Shown here: piece after piece, positions 24,901-30,800 of the stretch
How the letters are laid out: every line of letters starts with the position of its first letter
How positions within the stretch are numbered: position 1 is the first letter of the stretch
NCBI GenBank assembly: GCA_922989275.2
Contig: OV277866.1
Span: 77,350,328 to 77,414,327 of the forward strand
Direction of reading: 5' to 3'
DNA: 64,000 bases
Origin: Gari tellinella
Taxonomy: Eukaryota > Mollusca > Bivalvia > Cardiida > Psammobiidae
Notes under the pieces: generated by a model
The model's input: the letters and a program-made list of their open reading frames with translations, nothing else
What the model was told of the DNA's origin: nothing
The model's database searches: none
Program-made: the position numbers and the translations under genes

Positions 24901-25727
24901 ACCGTCCGCGAACCGCTCTCGAATCCACCAATTTCGCTCACTTTCTGTTTGAACACTCAAATATCCAGAGCTGACCGCCATATAAAATCACATGACCGCA
25001 GATGCGACCACGTCATTTCATTGGCTCTTGGTATCGACTGACCCAATGAAATGACAGCTTACAAACGAGTAATGTTATTGAATATGGAGGTCAGCTGTTG
25101 ATGGTTTATGCGGGTAGGGGCCTTAGCCTTTTCATTTGGGAAATTTAAGCGGGATTTTCGACCAAATTGGGAAAAGTAGACAGACTTCCAAAATAATTAA
25201 AACCTGAATGGAAGTCTACTTACTTCTACAGGAAATAGAAAGTTTCATTAATTTAAATCCAGAAAATAGTTTAACACTAAAGAGGGACTGGTAATTGAAT
25301 AGAACAAAATTGTAAAAAAAATAATAATTGGGAAGTCACCGAAAGTCTGCCTTTATTATAGAAGGTGAAAAAGCCCTGGGGAGGTTGCAGGTTCAATACC
25401 TGGCTGGGTCAAACCAAAGACTTTAAAATTGCTTGTAATGGTCTAAAAAGTGCCCCTTCTAATAATAATCAGAATATTGATGGTGTAGAAGTAATATATA
25501 GAAATAAAGCACATGTCATCTACATGTTAAAAGCAAGAATTTTTTATACCCCAGCTAATTTACATAAAACAGTGAAACAAGAAGATTGCAAAAATATTTT
25601 GGAACAGAATGAAATGGAAATGGAAATGGAAATGTCTAAAATTTGTCTATAGAATGAAATGGAAAACTGCTGCAGAAATGTATTAAAAATAAAACTTACC
25701 CCAAAAATATTCAGTTGAGTCGGCCAT
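3966..25727 (-). CDS. Nucleoplasmin/NPM-family histone chaperone (8 coding exons; 3' end not certain)
   Basis: Nucleoplasmins are pentameric nuclear chaperones that hold histones in storage, sperm chromatin remodelling and nucleosome assembly. Coding exons on the minus strand are 25727-25700, 23181-22961, 21518-21422, 19264-19128, 16334-16281, 14617-14538, 13882-13861 and 3992-3966. All have AG/GT borders, and the phases join to 222 codons. The N-terminal core starts MADSTEYFWGIELTKEN. It has a short acidic A1 tract (EEEEEDSD, residues 25-32) and, in exon 3, GAGPVALGGQQLV, the conserved end of the nucleoplasmin beta-barrel core. Exon 4 carries basic KKLGKRKAGKPADKK, a likely bipartite nuclear signal. 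Exons 5-6 are a long acidic A2/A3-type tract (EDEEEDDDEESEDDEED). Exons 7-8 are Lys-rich (KKKKAAK, PPKGKKVTK). The stop codon is not placed; a possible terminal exon KPLK-stop lies at 2594-2608. Bivalve orthologues may be listed as mitotic apparatus protein p62-like. Introns are full of MITEs. Confidence 0.9.
4275..4632. mobile_element. MITE family A copy with partly duplicated palindrome
   Basis: It starts at a TTAACCC end and finishes GGGGTAATGGGTTAA. Its stem sequence (GGCTGAAAGTAAAGCAGAATG...) is present twice in direct orientation (4398-4435 and 4437-4475) before the opposite arm, so the hairpin was extended by an internal duplication of about 40 bp. Confidence 0.85.
5252..5453. repeat. 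67-bp tandem repeat, 3 copies
   Basis: A unit beginning TTACCCCATAGTTACAGAAA and ending CCCTGTTTGTAGTTT occurs three times with period 67 and almost no divergence. The unit resembles the left end of family A, including two internal TTAACCC-like motifs, so the array appears to have grown from a MITE end. Confidence 0.9.
5472..5722. mobile_element. MITE family B, copy 1
   Basis: The ends are TTAACCCTTTGAACCC and GGAGGAAAGAGTTAA. The central palindrome at about 5551-5617 reads AACAGTGAAGACCCAGATCA-GAGGGCTCC and its complement, with a GGAGCCCTCTGATC return arm. The right TTAA is shared with a family A remnant (5719-5795: AAAGCAGGCTGAAAG...CTGCTTTAAG), so two different MITEs abut at one TTAA. Confidence 0.85.
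5796..7057. other. Nucleoplasmin intron sequence, no gene seen
   Basis: This is AT-rich intronic sequence. At 6061-6115 a family A right-end fragment (GGGATAATGGGTTAA) is visible. No exon fits the frame of the host gene, and no other protein or RNA gene was recognised. Confidence 0.5.
7058..7271. mobile_element. MITE family H, full-length copy
   Basis: It is bounded by TTAACCCTTAGCCCGCC and GGCAGGCTAAGGGTTAA, a TTAA-type inverted terminal repeat. The central perfect palindrome at 7168-7229 reads AAACAGCTTGGATCCGGATG...CATCCGGATCCAAGCTGTTT. It is nearly identical to the copy at 16395-16608, so it moved recently. Confidence 0.85.
7588..7823. mobile_element. MITE family A copy
   Basis: The left end is TTAACCCATTACCCCATAAA. 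The perfect stem at 7704-7773 (AAAGCAGG...GAATGCGCCTTAAGGCGCATTC...) is intact, and the right end is degraded to GGGAATATGTTAA. A second degraded copy (GCTATAGGAGAAAACCG ... GGAGTAAAGGGTTAA) follows at 7838-8013. Confidence 0.85.
8014..9259. other. Nucleoplasmin intron sequence, no gene seen
   Basis: The only structure noticed is a decayed family A fragment (8777-8818, TTAAAGCAGGCCGGAAGTAAAG) inside AT-rich sequence. Longer open frames here run through that fragment and have no coding character. Confidence 0.4.
9260..9503. mobile_element. MITE family C, copy 1
   Basis: The ends read ACAGGGGAGAAAACG and TATTCTCCACTGTG, matching the TA-targeting family C consensus CAGTGGAGAA...TTCTCCACTG. The central palindrome at 9328-9389 is AACAGTTTGGAGCCAGATCA ... 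GATCAGGCTCTAAACTGTT. Confidence 0.75.
9800..9935. mobile_element. Family B and family A left-end fragments
   Basis: TTAACCCTTTCCTCCACAGA, GGGTCTTTTAACCCTTAAAC and CATAGCCCGTTTCTAGTTTTG are recognisable MITE ends without partners, followed by the family A spacer TTAAGCCATCATCTGCTAGG. Confidence 0.5.
10141..10333. mobile_element. MITE family D (hAT-like ends)
   Basis: The ends are CAGAGCTCCAGATAAG and CTTATCTGGAGCCCTG. The inner palindrome at 10210-10257 (ACTACTCATTAGAATCGTCT and its complement, with GAAGAG at the turn) is intact. Flanks share TTGATA on both sides, a partial target duplication. Confidence 0.8.
10682..11107. mobile_element. Two abutting family A MITEs
   Basis: The first begins TTAACCCTTTCCCTCCTAG and carries the stem at 10807-10882. 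It runs straight into a second copy whose left end survives as CATTACCCCGTTTCAAG, with stem at 10917-10987 and right end GGGGTAATGGGTTAG. The join falls at the stem end of the first copy. Confidence 0.8.
11190..11495. repeat. CAACGTTG palindromic-motif repeat
   Basis: The motif CAACGTTG or close forms (ATTCAACGTTG, TTTCAACGTTGG) recurs about ten times in both halves. The right side ends CAACGTTGTGTGCCTGCTGGG. The two halves are roughly inverted (GACCATTAT...GTTGATTCAACGTTG on both sides of 11340), so it may be a decayed non-autonomous DNA element. Confidence 0.65.
11520..11735. mobile_element. MITE family B, inverted, palindrome partly lost
   Basis: It reads TTAACTCATTACCCCCTGAA to GGGCTCAATGGGTTAA in reverse orientation to copy 1. 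Only one arm of the stem (CTGATCAGAGGGCTCC) remains, so it can no longer form the long hairpin. Confidence 0.8.
11988..12217. mobile_element. MITE family A copy
   Basis: The perfect stem at 12018-12088 (AAAGCAGGTTGAAAG...TTTAAGGCGC turn) and the right end GGATAATGGGTTA are intact. The left TTAACCC end is missing and is replaced by sequence like a family D left end (AACTCCAGATAAGGTG). Confidence 0.8.
12361..12608. mobile_element. MITE family B, full-length copy
   Basis: It is bounded by TTAACCCTTTGAACCCTAG and GGAGGAAAGAGTTAA, with stem at 12441-12503 (AACAGTGAAGATCCAGATCA-GAGGGCTCC and return arm). It is very close in sequence to the copies at 5472 and 16605. Confidence 0.9.
12612..12904 (-). 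mobile_element. tRNA-derived SINE, full length
   Basis: On the minus strand the head contains a Pol III A box (TGGCCTAGTGGTATAGTC) and B box (GAGTTCGAATCCC), followed by a body of about 200 bp and an (AAATC)n-like tail at 12612-12640. The order, promoter boxes and simple tail are those of a SINE. It is not a functional tRNA gene, because the arms between the boxes do not fold as a cloverleaf by eye. Confidence 0.85.
12938..13153. mobile_element. MITE family B, degraded, inverted
   Basis: ACTTTGAATGGACAATTCTG, GGAGCCCTCTGATCAGGGTC and ACTAGAATCAAACGTGTTAA mark the ends and one stem arm of an old family B copy. Confidence 0.7.
13154..13860. other. Nucleoplasmin intron sequence
   Basis: Nothing recognisable apart from a family A spacer fragment (TTTTCTGCTAGGATATAG, near 13160). 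No frame matches the host exons. Confidence 0.4.
14216..14516. mobile_element. MITE family D with a second partial end
   Basis: A complete D-like element lies at 14334-14516 (GGCTCCAGATAAGGGGAG ... CTTATCTGGAGC). Its perfect palindrome is at about 14394-14441 (ACTCATTAGAATTGTCTC and complement). Just upstream, 14216-14232 repeats the same end (CAGGGCTCCAGATAAG). About 100 bp of unrelated sequence separates the two ends, so the left end was duplicated or split by an insertion. Confidence 0.8.
14617..15108. repeat. 35-bp tandem array of about 12 copies at the 3' splice site of nucleoplasmin exon 6
   Basis: The plus-strand unit is TAGCAGTAAAATAATAGAG plus TACACAGGGCTGCCTA (period 35), repeated from 14621 to about 15055 with few changes. 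On the minus strand every unit ends TTTTACTGCTATAG, identical to the acceptor used by the exon starting at 14617. The array is therefore a run of about twelve copies of a pyrimidine tract plus AG, and the outermost is the real splice site. Confidence 0.95.
15621..16120. mobile_element. 500-bp element with inverted terminal repeats
   Basis: The left end reads GTAGTGCGTTCAAGTACCG and the right end, on the other strand, GTAGCGCGTTCAAGTACCG, about 23 bp with one or two mismatches. CG-rich subterminal sequence (ACGGTAACA, CCGTTACGCTGTTACCG) follows. Internal open frames of about 90 codons on both strands look non-coding. No exact target duplication is visible, so the superfamily is open. Confidence 0.75.
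16395..16608. mobile_element. MITE family H, full-length copy
   Basis: TTAACCCTTAGCCCGCC to GGCAGGCTAAGGGTTAA, with palindrome at about 16505-16566. Its right TTAA (16605-16608) is also the left TTAA of the next element, a family B copy. Confidence 0.9.
16605..16851. mobile_element. MITE family B, inverted, full length
   Basis: It reads TTAACTCTTTTGTCCCTGAA to TAGGGTTCAAAGGGTTAA, with intact stem at 16710-16772 (CAGTGAAGACCCTGATCAG / CTGATCTGGATCTTCACTG). It abuts the family H copy through one shared TTAA. Confidence 0.9.
16995..17078. mobile_element. MITE family H, internally deleted 84-bp derivative
   Basis: It keeps both TTAA ends (TTAACCCTTAGCCCGCC; GGCAGGCTATGGGTTAA) and the flanking CGTCTGCTATATTTCTCGTCT and GGAGCTATAGTCGTGAG. 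It lacks the about 130 bp holding the palindrome that the 7058 and 16395 copies contain. The deletion joint falls at GTCTG. Confidence 0.9.
17318..17465 (+). CDS. Unexplained coding-like terminal exon
   Basis: A pyrimidine-rich acceptor (TTTTTCCACTCCCCTAACAAG) precedes about 48 codons ending in TAA. The protein includes KSPGPLDDAFSDLDYLSSDN and FTTIWEEDICQLDNEKTLSS, which has the composition of a real acidic protein tail rather than of AT-rich noise. I do not recognise the family. It lies in a nucleoplasmin intron on the opposite strand, and no matching upstream exon was found nearby. It could be the last exon of a small gene, a processed gene fragment, or chance. Confidence 0.25.
17674..17922. 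mobile_element. MITE family B, inverted, full length
   Basis: TTAACTCTTTCCTCCCTGAA to GGGCTCAAAAGAGTTAA. The stem at about 17781-17843 (CAGTGTATACCCTGATCAG-AGGGCTCC) is perfect and its turn is TTAAGG. Confidence 0.9.
18040..18212. mobile_element. Degenerate family A MITE
   Basis: ATCAGATAGTAGCTTAAATC, CATTTAACCTGCTTTAAGC and GCTATGGGGGGAAAGGGTTT are the recognisable right-hand parts of a family A copy with a decayed stem. Confidence 0.6.
18741..18978. mobile_element. MITE family B, full length
   Basis: TTAATTCTTTGAACCCTAG to GGAGGAAAGGGTTAA, with stem at about 18819-18880 (AGTGTTGACCCTGATCAGAG). A truncated family D palindrome (AGAGACTATTCTAATGATTAG) and right end (TCCCTCTTATTTGTAGCGCTG) follow directly at 18979-19093. 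Confidence 0.85.
19288..19536. mobile_element. MITE family A beside the nucleoplasmin exon 4 acceptor
   Basis: TTAACCCTTTACTCCATAG to AGGGAAACGGTTAA, with perfect stem at about 19337-19408. On the minus strand the element ends only about 23 bp before the exon that starts at 19264. Its terminal GGGTTAAG therefore lies where the branch point of that intron would be expected. Confidence 0.9.
19713..19895. mobile_element. MITE family A lacking the palindrome arm
   Basis: The left end AACCCATTAACCCATAAAT and right end GGGGTAATGGGTTAA are intact, but the stem is reduced to one arm (AACCTGCTTTAAGCGGTCAC). Confidence 0.8.
20327..21051 (+). repeat. Dispersed repeat R1 (TCGCTCACCTG head, AGGTGAGCTAA tail)
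   Basis: The head AACAAGAGCCGTATACG...TCGCTCACCTGGG is followed by degenerate units sharing GGGGTCATTTTTCACC and AATTTGAACAATCTTGATAG. It ends in a tail hairpin, TAGCTCACCTTGGCAC / GTGCCAGGTGAGCTA. The same head-tail pattern occurs in 58377-61753 and 61892-62630. No protein is encoded. Confidence 0.8.
21095..21190 (-). mobile_element. tRNA-derived SINE fragment
   Basis: On the minus strand an A-box-like TAGCGTAGTCGGTAGAGTG and a B box GGTTCGAGTCCC are spaced as in a tRNA, but the acceptor stem is not paired. It is probably a tRNA-derived SINE head. Confidence 0.6.
21778..21810. repeat. (CTAT)n microsatellite
   Basis: Short run of imperfect ATCT units. Confidence 0.8.
22029..22222. mobile_element. 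MITE family D
   Basis: It carries the perfect palindrome GCTCATTAGAATCGTCTCGA... at 22103-22143, the left spacer GGGGAGTATTTCAAAAACTA and the right end TCCCTCTTATCTGAATCCCTG. The outer left bases are eroded. Confidence 0.75.
22270..22912. mobile_element. Cluster of broken family A MITEs
   Basis: TTAACCCATTACCCTATATAG at 22270 is a left end. A complete stem and right end occur at 22668-22793 (AAAGCAGGATGAAAG...GGTAATAATGGGTTAA). A further fragment (ACCCCATAGCATTTTCTAG...CTGCTAGAATTC) follows to 22912, 50 bp from nucleoplasmin exon 2. The middle (22330-22610) is unrelated sequence containing a decayed palindrome module near 22510-22550. Confidence 0.7.
23204..23330. mobile_element. Family A MITE, left half
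   Basis: TTAACCCATTACTCCATG, then a second left end TTAACCCATAACCTGTTTC and one stem arm (AAAGCAGGTTGAAAGTAAAG). It starts 23 bp upstream of nucleoplasmin exon 2 on the minus strand. Confidence 0.75.
23331..23979. other. Nucleoplasmin intron 1 sequence
   Basis: Nothing recognised: AT-rich, with no exon-like frame and no terminal repeats. Confidence 0.4.
23984..24521. mobile_element. 538-bp TTAA element with GACTCGCAACC inverted ends
   Basis: Left AGCGACTCGCAACCAGATGG and right (other strand) AGGGACTCGCAACCGGATGG match at 18 of 20 positions. Both are flanked by TTAA (23980-23983, 24522-24525). The element has no transposase and contains a tRNA-like segment at 24122-24210. Confidence 0.85.
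24122..24210 (-). mobile_element. tRNA-like segment (probable SINE head)
   Basis: On the minus strand it has a good A box (TTGGTCTAAGCGGTTT) and a perfect B box (GGGTTCGAATCCC). The distance between them is long for a tRNA without a variable arm, and CCGTGGTCC does not pair with a 3' partner. I therefore call a SINE remnant or tRNA pseudogene, not a working tRNA gene. Confidence 0.6.
24893..25125. promoter_or_regulatory. Candidate internal promoter with inverted symmetry in nucleoplasmin intron 1
   Basis: Around 25008-25070 an inverted pair TCATTTCATTGG / CCAATGAAATGA brings two CCAAT boxes head to head, and CCACGTCA (25008-25015; TGACGTGG on the minus strand) is a CRE/UPRE-type site. Outside these, the minus strand has GGTTTATGCGGGTAAGT (a splice donor at 24893-24892) and the plus strand has GGTTTATGCGGGTAGGG (about 25103-25119). 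The arrangement looks like an inverted duplication of a promoter plus first-exon end. A non-coding alternative first exon of the nucleoplasmin gene is one reading. Confidence 0.4.
25377..25512 (+). mobile_element. 5'-truncated tRNA-derived SINE
   Basis: It begins inside the tRNA-like head (GTTGCAGGTTCAATACC, a B box) and matches the element at 26905-27160 in opposite orientation, including AAAGTGCCCCTTCTAATAAT and GATGGTGTAGAAGTAATA. Confidence 0.8.
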
Positions 25728-25930
25728 CCTGTTGGTAAACCTTTACTTCTAACTTGTTCTAACGACCACGTTGCCTCTCCCACGCCTGCAGTTGAAATGG
25801 CTGTAGCATTTATAGCCGCGGTCTGATATGCACAAGTAAGACACGGGAATCTCGTGCATTTTGCCCGGATATGTGTTAAATTCCCCGCGTAAACAGCAAC
25901 CATGTGGTTCCGGTACGAATTATTCGACGT
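25728..25930 (-). promoter_or_regulatory. Nucleoplasmin core promoter and leader
   Basis: On the minus strand a TATA box, TATAAAT (25814-25808), lies about 85 bp before the ATG. An initiator-like TTTCAACT near 25790 is at a usual TATA-to-start distance. The leader runs directly into CAGGATGGCC, a good start context. No in-frame upstream stop search was needed, because the start is fixed by the conserved N terminus. Confidence 0.5.
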
Positions 25931-26396
25931 CTCATTGGATACAAATTAATATCCTTACAGACATTTCATAATTTTGGCCTGCAATAAAAATGATTATTTT
26001 CCTAGAGCATATCATGTTATATTTGTTGTTATTCAGGTGTTATTTGTATGTTTGCCATTTTTTACATATACACCCACGGATTATACACCAATCACAGGCA
26101 GCGATTAATTCTGAATGTTTACGATTTTACAGCTGACGTGTGCTTACAGAATTTGAACACATCAGACAAAAAGAATGATGCAAGGTTTGAAAGTGGATAA
26201 ATGATATAACTTTTCTATTCTATAGCAATAACATTGAGAAGTGTCATTCGTTTAAAGAGCATCTTTAATTTGAAGATTCAAGATACTGAGAGTGAGCGGT
26301 TTGTAGTTGTAACCAGTTTTCGCGTCACCGGTAAGTAGATCATTATTTTTTTCACGCCGGGTTGATCTAGATCCTAACTGTGTTGCAGTAGGCACT
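25931..26396 (+). promoter_or_regulatory. SIL1 promoter region and probable non-coding first exon
   Basis: TTCGCGTCACCG followed by the strong donor GTAAGTAG ends a possible leader exon at 26330. It would join the acceptor TATATTTCAG at 27855, 12 bp before the SIL1 start. TGACGTG at 26134-26140 matches the core of the XBP1/ATF6 unfolded-protein-response site, which would suit a gene for an ER chaperone co-factor. No TATA box was seen. Confidence 0.4.
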
Positions 26397-26904
26397 GTGT
26401 TCACAAACTCACATGAATTTACAGAAACATGTTCAAACTGGCAAAGTCTTTTGGACTGTCAAACGGTTTGGATCCTGGTCATGTGTCAATCAATCCAAAA
26501 TGTTTGCAATAGATCTGTAGCCAGATTGAGTTTAGACGGGTACAGGTCCTTGGTGGAAATAATTTCAGATCTGGTGCCTCTGTAGTCCATTGATGGACAT
26601 GAGGCCGATTTTGCACGGGTTGACAAAAGACCCCGTCTGTATTGCATGGGCAGACAGGACCCCACCTCGGCCAGTTTGCGCGTGCCAACAGGAGCCCTCT
26701 AGATCAGAAGATAATAAGCTAATATTTTGTGATCCCATGCTCTGCTTCCTTACAAATGAAATAAGTTGAAGGAGGAATGAATGAAAGGCATAAAAGGGTG
26801 TAACCTTAGGTAGCCTTTAAGCATGGAATTATATAACAATTGAATACAGGCAAGCGTCTGAGCTCTGGCGGCGATGGGATTTTGAGAGATTATGTCTAAC
26901 TATC

Positions 26905-27160
26905 TATCTATTTATTACTTCTACGCCATCAATTCTGATGATTATGAAAAGGGGCACTTTTTAGATGCACCATTGGGACTGTACCCGGCCGGTCACTTTA
27001 TCCTGACACCGACGAACCAGTCATAATGCTAACCCGAAATCCTGAGCGCCAAGGAGGGAAGCCATTACTACCAATTTTCAAGTCTTTAGTTGACCCGGCC
27101 GGGGATTGAACCTGCAATCTCCCGCACTGCAAGCGGACGCTCTACCACTGAGCTATACTA
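26905..27160 (-). mobile_element. tRNA-derived SINE, near full length
   Basis: On the minus strand the head reads TATAGCTCAGTGGTAGAGCG (A box) and GCAGGTTCAATCCCC (B box), clearly from a tRNA. A body of about 150 bp and a tail of TAGATAGATAG-type repeats (26895-26925) follow. It lies in the SIL1 leader intron. Confidence 0.9.
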
Positions 27161-27169
27161 TAAATAGTT

Positions 27170-27340
27170 CCATTGTATACTGTCATGAATATGTACTATA
27201 AGAAATATTTTCTATATACTAGCAGATATTAACTTAAAGTAGGCTAAAAGTAGGGCACATTCTGATTTACTTTCAGCCTGTTTTAATAGGTCACATATCT
27301 TAAATACTAGAAACAGGCTATGGGTTAAAGGGTTAAGAGA
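27170..27340. mobile_element. Family A MITE, degraded
   Basis: TAAATAGTTCCATTGTATAC, TTAACTTAAAGTAGGCTAAA, CAGCCTGTTTTAATAGGTCAC and GGTTAAAGGGTTAA mark the right-hand two thirds of a copy with a decayed stem. A further right-end fragment lies at 27665-27812. Confidence 0.7.
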
Positions 27341-27867
27341 AAAGGACTTCAAAAGAACAGAAAACATATCTGAAGGCTGTAGCTCCCGACAAATGGGGCT
27401 TCACTTTTGTTATACAAAATGGCTTCCGAGAAACCGGTTACCTACTTTGTAACCGGTTAATCGGCAGTTCATAACCATTAACAGTTACCCGGGTAATTGT
27501 TTCAGCACTAATACAGACATTAATCATATTGACTACCAATAGACACTTTATAATCGGTATAAGCACTCAAGTGACATGATCTTATCAAGTCTCACAAAGT
27601 CACGTTGGCGCCGGATGAAATTTGAGAGATAGTATGAGGTTGCGATTCCCTGTGTTGTATAATTCCATGCTTTAGCTACCATATGCTAGGATTTAGAATA
27701 CCGGTATATTTCTTTTGTACATGTTCATGACCGTTTAAATTGAAATTATATTCTGAAATGGAGGAATATAATGAATGCACTAAAAGGCGCTTCTATAGGA
27801 GAAAGGGTTTAAATTGAAACTGCTTATATATGTAAATAGAAAACTTATATTTCAGATAAGAAGAGCT

Positions 27868-30800
27868 ATGTCGGGGAGCTGTTTCAAGTTCATTCAGCTG
27901 ATGAATGTCATGAGTGTGACATTGTTTCTTCTGTGTTGTCTCTATAGCTTACACAGCAAAGCTGAACCCAATGGGGCAGTAACAGTGGTCCAACAGGAAG
28001 AAGATGGTAAGCTTTAACCCCTACAGGTCTACAATGCTGGAACTGAATAAATACTTCCTTTACAAACAGTGTAGACCCATTCAGAGGGCTCCTTCAGGAG
28101 CCCTCTGAAATGGGTCTACACTGGTTGTCATACTGTGAAATATTTTGGGGACTCACCCTTTGAACGTAAGGTAAACTCATCATTCATCAGAAAAGGGAGA
28201 GTGTCCATTTGAGGGTTAACCCATTACTCCATAGCCTCTCTATAGTTTTGAAGACTGGTGACATTTAAAGCAAGTTGAACCTAAAGTAGAATGCATCTTA
28301 ACCTGCTTTAAATTACTATCTTAGTATCTACTAGGAATAAATAGGATCGTTTCATAGTAGGATATAGACAATATTTCTAATGGTAAATATTTATGACTAT
28401 ATAAAGTAAAACCATTTTCTTCAATGAAGGAATAAATTAGAGATGTAAAAGCCATAGTTATGGGGTCATGGGTTAAAGTGTCAGATAGTGTTTTAGCTAG
28501 ATCTCTAAAAAGGGGCAAGGGGTGGGGTAGAAAAAGGGCAGGGTGACAAACTCTGTCTTGAAAAGAGCATATACTTTAACATAAAATATATGGAAAGTCC
28601 ATTTAAACCCAATAAATGTCTTTTAACCCATTACCCCATAGCCTGATTCTAGTATTGAAGATAGTTAACCACTTAAAGCAGGTTGAAAGTAAAGCAGAAT
28701 GTGCCTAAGGCACATTCTGCTTTACTTTCAGCCTGTTTTAAGCTTTCATCTGTTAGAATATAGAAAATATTTCTTATAATATGAATTCATGACTGCATAA
28801 ATTGTGAATATACTCTTTGGTTAAGGAATAAATAAAAGGCGTAAAAAGGCACATTTATGGGGTAATGGGTTACAGGGTTATTAAGTTATCACACCATAGG
28901 GTTCAGTGCAAAGGAGAAACTGTTGGAAACTTGAGTTTACTACCCCTTAATTGGAGCTCTGGGCATGAGAGTTAGTTCCATGGAATCATTGTTTATGTTA
29001 CAGGAGGCACCTCAGTGGAAGTTAATGGAGAGACAGAGGCTGAAGTGTCCAGTGAGAAACGGCAGTCATACGATCCCTTCATACCCACACAGGAATGGCA
29101 GACCATTCAGGAAGGTACGGATCAGTGAAAAAATTAATGGATGCATGTTATTTATACAGCAGAAGAAATAAATCTTTATTTAGCTGTAACTTACATGTAT
29201 TTTAAAAAGTGCAAATTGATTGTCTGCTTAAGAAAGATTGGCTGTAAACATTCTTAACTCTTTGTTAACAATGTTAATGGCGGATACATGTGCTACAGTG
29301 ATTACCTTTGCAAACAGTCTGGATCCAGATCAGATGCTGAGTAAAGCGGCGTCTCATCAGGATCCTAACTTTTTGACTCTCTTACCCTGTTTTGAAAAGA
29401 AATTTTGAAAATTGATTTTTAGAACAGTTGCAGACGACATTAATTTTTGTTGCAGACTAAAAAAAAAGCCCAGCATGCAAAGAGTAAAATTATTCACTAG
29501 AGAAAAGTTTCAAAGTGAATGTTAGTGTAGACCGTGAAACTGTCCCGTAGATATATTTATTTGCTACTAGCATTGTGCTAAGAACTTTCAAACTAACATA
29601 TTTGTGCGTTAAAAGATATTAATTTTGCTTTGCTCTTGTTTAGGCCAAGCAATACCCCCAGGACTACATGTACGTATGAGCATGAAGACAGGACTGAAGG
29701 AAGCCAAGCTGATGGATGGAGATGATGGGGAGAGGTACAGAAAAATTGATGACAACGGTGAAGGTAAGTTTTCAGAATGCAGGTAAAATATTCTTAAACC
29801 TTTTCACCACTAAAATACCTTCTGACACATTTATATTTCTCATAGACAGGACCGGCCTTCTTAACTAGCTAGGTACGTAGAGTATCAGCTTGAGGTATAG
29901 AAGGTACATGTACTAGGTTGAATGCTTCAAGTCATGACACCACCAAAGTCATTATACAGTAAAACCTCGCTATTACGACCACTAAATTATGTTAATTATT
30001 AGGGTGTTTACGATAGGTGACCGCTTAAAGCAAGGTGACAGTGAAACAGAAAGCTCCTATAGGAGCTTTCTGTTTCACTGTAACCTTGCTTTAAGCTGTC
30101 ACCTGTCTATTATACACTCAATTAGCCTTCGTTTTAGTGGTCGTAATAGCGAGGTTTTACTGTATTTTGAATTGGAAGCAGATAGCTGCTTTAAACTGCC
30201 ACCTGTGTTTAATTCAACCTGCTGAGTATATTTACTAAAAGTTCTCCAACGATGAACATTTAAAGTATGAACTATTATATTGGCCAATAAGATAAGGAAA
30301 CCTTTGCCCAGAAAATAGTGTGGACTCATATCAGACATATCCTTAAATAAAACAGTGCAGCATTTGATCAGAGAGTTCCATCAGCTGCTTTCTGATCTGG
30401 GTCTACACTGTTTTCAAAAATCATATATACTTAATATTCTCCAAAATCAGGAGATTGGTTTATCATGTCTACAGACTAACAGGTTGGTTTGCTTTACCTT
30501 TGTCAGGCATCAAGCTGATACCTGTATAATTACTATACATGTATTATAGAGTTTAGAGTGACCACTAAGTCGAGGTTGGCTGTATTTCTAATCTTCAGGA
30601 GTGGACAAGAAGCAATTCACTGTAGATGAGCTGAAGAAAGCTCTGAAAGACTTTAAGACCACAAAGTTTGACGAGACTGACCTTAAGGTATGTATTATTT
30701 TGTTTACATCTTCTGAAAATGACATTCTCAAACAGTGTAGAAACAGTTGGATGCTGCAAAATGGTCTCATAAGGGTCCACTGTTGTGGACGGTGCTCCCA

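Noticed and set aside
25544..25903. 119-codon minus-strand open frame over the nucleoplasmin start
   Set aside because: It is in a different frame from the conserved MADSTEYFWG start and covers the TATA box and leader.
26074..26092. ER stress response element at the SIL1 promoter (CCACG and CCAAT nine bases apart)
   Set aside because: The known element is CCAAT-N9-CCACG. Here the two halves are in the opposite order on the same strand, so it does not match.
27814..27867. Upstream in-frame ATG extending SIL1 by 18 residues
   Set aside because: It would put MKLLIYVNRKLIFQIRRA before the signal peptide and lies upstream of a good acceptor (TATATTTCAG at 27855), so it is probably intronic.
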